The notes under the pieces: model-generated
What the model was told of the DNA's origin: nothing
The model's input: the letters and a program-made list of their open reading frames with translations, nothing else
Databases searched by the model: none
Program-made: the position numbers and the translations under genes
Part shown: positions 59,608-64,000 of the stretch, in pieces
How positions within the stretch are numbered: the stretch's first letter is position 1
How the letters are laid out: each line of letters begins with the position of its first letter
DNA from: Welwitschia mirabilis
Taxonomy: Eukaryota; Gnetophyta; Gnetopsida; Welwitschiales
Length of the DNA stretch: 64,000 nucleotides
Direction of reading: 5' to 3'
Assembly (NCBI GenBank): GCA_051453625.1
Contig: JBOZIK010000001.1
Coordinates: 22,671,822 to 22,735,821, forward strand

Positions 59608-61108
59608 TATTAAGTTAATAGTTGCTAATTTAATGTCAAACTAAAATTTTCTGTTTATCAAAACATGTTGTATCTAGTGCAGAAAATATTAATCATTGTG
59701 GATCAGAAGCTAAACTAATTTATTACAATTTGAACCTAAACCTATCATTTTTTATATCCTCTTGAGGGATCGACCAGATTCCTAAGGGATCAACCACACT
59801 TGAAGCTTACATTGAAATGAACTAATTTCAGAGGAATCCGACCAGATTACTAAGGGGTCGACCGCACCTGACGCTTACATTGAAATGAACTAATTTCAGA
59901 GACATATATAGAGTTGACTAGACTTGATCTAATACTTCATAGTTGATCATCAAGGGGTCGACTAGATTCCTGAGGGGTCGATCAAACCCATGCATTAAAT
60001 TTTTACAACTGATCAACAAGGGGTCAACCAGATTATTGAGGGATCAATCAAATTCCTAAGGGATTGACTGGACCTTAGCATCAAACTTTGACAATCGATC
60101 ATCAAGGGGTTGACCAGATTCCCGAGCAGTTGATTGAACCTAGAGTGATGTTTTCACTCTTTGTTAGTAACGAATCAACTAGACATTTGTGGGGTTGACC
60201 GGACCTGGAGCGAAAAACTATGTTGCAACTTTTTCCTAAATAAGGGGGTGACCAAAGGAATATGTGGGTCACTAAACCTGTAGTTGACTGAACTCTAAGG
60301 GGTCAACCGGATAGGGAGTTGTATGAAACAGGTATCAACCGAAAGAACATGAGGGTAATCAACTTTAGCAATAGCACTAGATGGGGTTGATCAGACATTT
60401 CAAAGGGTTGACTAGCTGTGACAGAAATGGGATTTTTCTAGCTGTTATGAACATGTTTTCTATCTGTTAGAAGGTCTTTTTACTTATAAAAATGCTAAAA
60501 TACTTCTCTTATATATTTGCTAGGAGTCAAAATCATTGCACCACTTTTGAATCATCGTGAAATCTTTTTTTGTGCTCATTGGCATATTCTCTACCTGACC
60601 AAAGAAAAACCAAGAGTTGTTGTTGTCATTGTGTACTTGGTCAAGTTAGTTTCACTATACACTTGTGGATTATACCATTTTCTCAAGTAGTGTAGTAATA
60701 TTATTCTTGAGCTAGAGAATGGATGAAACCTATGCATTTCGGCACACCATTGTCACCGCTTCACATTCTTGCTAAAAGTTGAGACTGAGCCTCAGAAAAG
60801 TCCAATTGTAAAGGTTACAGGTAAACCTGAAATACCTAGAAAGAGATTAACAAAGATTCAGATCAGGATTGGGTAGAAGTTAATCATCCAGAGTGGAGTA
60901 AGGGGTTTCTCGAATCCCTATAAATCTTGTGTGCATTCTTATTAGTATTTCTGTGCTTTTTGTTCCTTATTTTTCAAAATAGTTTCAGTTTTATTTACAC
61001 AAGTATTTAAATGTTTATTTCAAGTAAAGATATTTTTGAATTTATTTGATTTTTTTAAAATCCTATTCATTCCCCCTCCTCCTCCTCTCTAAGTTTCTCA
61101 ATCCTATA
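59608..61108 (+). repeat. 3' LTR of element B
   Basis: This 1501-bp copy starts TATTAAGTTAATAG (TA in place of TG), carries the GGTCGACC array (about 59760-60420), and ends TTCTCAATCCTATA before the target duplication ATCCA. It is longer than the 5' copy because of extra array units and CCTCC repeats near the end. Confidence 0.9.
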
Positions 61109-61113
61109 ATCCA

Positions 61114-64000
61114 TTATTTATTAAACTTTGAATCTTAAATCTTATAAGCTTATCAATTTGTGTAAGTACTACACTAAGAACTTTGTCTTCTTTAGGTACA
61201 TTAGAACTTAATTCATTGTGTGATAAGATGGTTTTACTAGGACTTAATTATATACCTTTCTAATATTCCAATTGCATAAGAAATATTATGTTAAATATTG
61301 GTAAATAAATTAGAAATAGAACCAATCTATAGTAGATATTTTCATCTAGATTTAGAGTTCCCATTGTCATTAATTTTAAATTATAGTCCATGAGCATTAA
61401 AACAATCTTTGCATTATTTTAAACTTATCCAACATATCATTAATGTATTTTTTTTTAGAAAAGATAATCTTTTTATCTTCTTGAAATATTTTGCATTAAG
61501 ATTAAATCTCATTAATCTAAAGTTAATAATATCAAATGCATTTAGTTAGTCCTTTCTTTACCTTCTAAATTCTTCATTTATTATTTTCAATTGATAAAAT
61601 ATCATTCATGGATAAGATATAGGTAATTGGGATCTAAAACTTGAGTTGGTAAGAGGCACTTATAGATTTTCGTCCAAAAAATCAAACTAGAAAACCTTGA
61701 TGAATATGGTAGGATTTCTCATGTTTGTAAAAATAAAATGAAATAAATTAAAATATGAAAGAGTATTCGTCAATGTTTTGGTATTCAACATTTCAAATTC
61801 AATACTTATTAATCTATCCTTTATTTAATACAAAGCATAAAGTATCTATTTTAAACCATTAAGATACTCCTTTAATTTGCATATCTTATTCATTTATCTT
61901 AAAACTATATGGTTTAGTTGTATATATTTAATCCTTTAGGAATTCATCTAAGAACTCAATCTGGACATCAAATTTATGCACTTTTCATTCTTTCTAAGCC
62001 ACTAATGTAACTAATAGATGAATGGTTTACTACTAATTCATCAGTTTAAAAACTTCTATTTACTCAAGCTTATGCTTTCTTTTGAAGGTTTTAGAAATCG
62101 ATATTGAAGTTTAAGTGTTTTACATGGTTGAACTTGTTATATAATATACACTTGTTTCTTACCAATTTTCTAGCTAGTACTAATTATACTAGGTGCCATA
62201 TGATATCTTAAATTAACAACTAAATTTTCATGCAAATTACATGTCTTAAATTAAGATATTTACTTTCCTCTGTGAAATTTGTATGTATAGTACTATAATT
62301 AAGTAATAATGCTACATGCTTTTCATCTTCCTTCATTACTTGATAAAGCACACTCCTCACTTTCAATGTTAATTTTTTTAATTTCATTTAATTTAACATC
62401 CTTCAAAATTTGAAAGGTTGCAGAAATTCTCAAGTTGTAAGAAGATGTTCAAGTACTCTTATAGCCATGTCATTTGAGTCAAAGGACTTTTTCATCTTAT
62501 TATAACTTCTCCTAAAAGTTTACTTCATTAGAAGAAATTTCTTATACCACACTTGTCTTATTTATTAACCCTGATGTTGTTGGATAAGAATTTAGTGTTA
62601 TTTTGAGTGTTGTCGTGGCTTCTCAAGTAATTGATAAAGTTAATGATAATTGCATTCTTAAATCTTTTATTATAATAATACATTGATAATATTACTTATA
62701 CTGCTAAATGCTATACGTTAATGCACATAGTTAAGTTTATTTATATAGAAGTTAGCATATGAGATCTTGACATATAGCATATCTAATTAACTAATGTTTA
62801 TAAGTCAAAAGCTTTAGTGTCTTGGGTTTGAATCTTATGATGTGTAGGTTGGTTTATAATTGATATCTAGGCATGATCTTTAATGTATTTGTTACAAATC
62901 ATAAGAAAGACATGGACATTTCTTGGCTTGCCTCTAAGAAGATAGGAGCCATCCATAGGCTTTTACCTAGCTAAAGTAACAAGTGATCCTGGCAAGTATG
63001 GTATGATTCCCATTTATTAACTTGGTTTAAGAAAAAAAGGGAGGCTAGGGGCAGAGAGGGAAAAGGAAAAAAATCATATGGATTAATACTTTACTTAAGC
63101 AAATAAATCGGAATTTACAATAGTTTAAACACTAGAATCACATGATTAAAAAATGTAGATAGGGAATTTACTTATGATGTATCAAATAGATGTGTCATGT
63201 TTTAACACTACCATCTACCTAAGATGATAGACTATAACATGACATAAGAAAAACATAGGCTAAACATGACTTACACACCTAGTCCCAAATTTTTATAAAA
63301 TGAAATGATATATTGAAGCTTCTCATTAACAATATAATACATAAAAATTAATGTGATTTCTTGTTATTAGTAACTCCAAGAGTACTATAAGAAGTAGCCA
63401 CATGGAGTGCCTTTTAATGTTGCTTGACTTATTTCCTCTTCCTATGATTCCTTATTATCATTAGGTAGTCTAGCAATAATTTGGTAGATCTCTTTTCACT
63501 AATTTCTATGGTTTAATGTTTCATTCAGTGTACTTTAGTTGTATGACAAGTTAGGCTAAGGTTTCTTAATGTGAAATGGTAGATCTAGAAAATCTTGAGT
63601 TTTCTTATATTTATCTAATGGTCCTATCTTTTCTTCCTAGGTATGTTTTGATGTTTGTTCTACTACTTTTACTTTTTCTTCCATAAAAGGGATGAAAGGG
63701 ATTCCATTTTTTTACCTACACTAGGAATTGACTATATGCAAGCTATTAACTCCTAATAAATACCCCTAGTTATGCATGTCAAATTTTGGGTAACTAAATC
63801 CATCTGCACTTCTTGTAAGTCCTATTATGTATTTAGTTTTCTATATGTTAAGAGCTTGAATCTTCATAATCTTTGCAATTTTTTATTCATTTCTTATTGT
63901 ATGATAAACTTAGGTATAACTAAAAAATTGTTTTATACCCCACTGTCTTTCTGATCTCAGTGCATTTCAGTGCTCTACTAGAAATTCCCTCTGCTCCTAC
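61114..64000. other. Unassigned AT-rich sequence
   Basis: No gene, LTR or transposon protein was recognised in this final stretch. A tRNA B-box-like GGGTTTGAATCTT near 62825 is the only candidate signal. A 60-codon open frame near the end (63772-63954) has no recognisable content. Confidence 0.5.

Larger units (their letters stand above)
51816..61108 (+). mobile_element. Ty1/copia retrotransposon B, full length, degenerate
   Basis: LTRs at 51816-53172 and 59608-61108 flank gag, protease, integrase, RT, RNase H and an extra third ORF in copia order. The perfect 5-bp target duplication ATCCA lies at 51811-51815 and 61109-61113. A tRNA-Met-type primer site and a clean polypurine tract are present. 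Two assembly gaps lie inside. The coding frames are longer open than in element A, but all are interrupted and the protease and RT active sites are changed. It has the same overall design as element A but a different LTR sequence and palindrome. Confidence 0.94.

Overview
The window is nuclear DNA from a seed plant. The evidence is spliceosomal introns with GT-AG borders, a raffinose-synthase-family gene, and an AT-rich background packed with decayed LTR retrotransposons and LINEs. The great age of the repeats and the low gene density suggest a large, slowly purged genome such as a gymnosperm, but this is inference and a magnoliid or other large-genome angiosperm is not excluded. Five runs of N (4686-4785, 26116-26170, 40498-40510, 54113-54212, 55305-55563) mark assembly gaps.

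Only two host genes can be supported. The first is the last exon (5458-5619) of a plant HAD-family hydrolase. Its other exons were not found; a transit-peptide-like ORF at 2661 could be its first exon but is unproven. The second is a complete, apparently intact 11-exon gene (44438-48470) for a glycoside hydrolase family 36 protein of the raffinose synthase / seed imbibition (SIP) / alkaline alpha-galactosidase group, with a TATA box upstream and a polyadenylation signal downstream.

The rest is mostly mobile DNA. From left to right: an L1-like LINE remnant (+, 300-1900); a solo LTR with a perfect 5-bp target duplication (-, 4555-4919); a full-length Ty1/copia element A (+, 7670-16474, duplication AATCC); a Ty3/gypsy scrap (-, 16650-17300); an L1-like LINE (-, 17560-22130) carrying an internal tandem duplication; an RTE-like LINE (-, about 23956-25400); a possible non-autonomous DNA transposon (25735-26480); a coiled-coil coding relic (-, 26481-28650); a Ty3/gypsy block (-, 32340-38270) in which one LTR sits between two unlike internal regions; a 5'-truncated copia element C (+, 38760-42641); and a second full-length copia element B (+, 51816-61108, duplication ATCCA). 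All reading frames of these elements are broken by many stops and frameshifts.

The most unusual feature is shared by elements A and B. Each LTR carries, just upstream of its TATA box, an array of degenerate copies of an 8-bp palindrome with a central CpG: GGACGTCC in A and in the solo LTR, GGTCGACC in B. The same family-specific motif reappears in the spacer between RNase H and an extra third ORF, which resembles the 'putative plant transposon protein' domain. This suggests a second, internal regulatory region serving the extra ORF.
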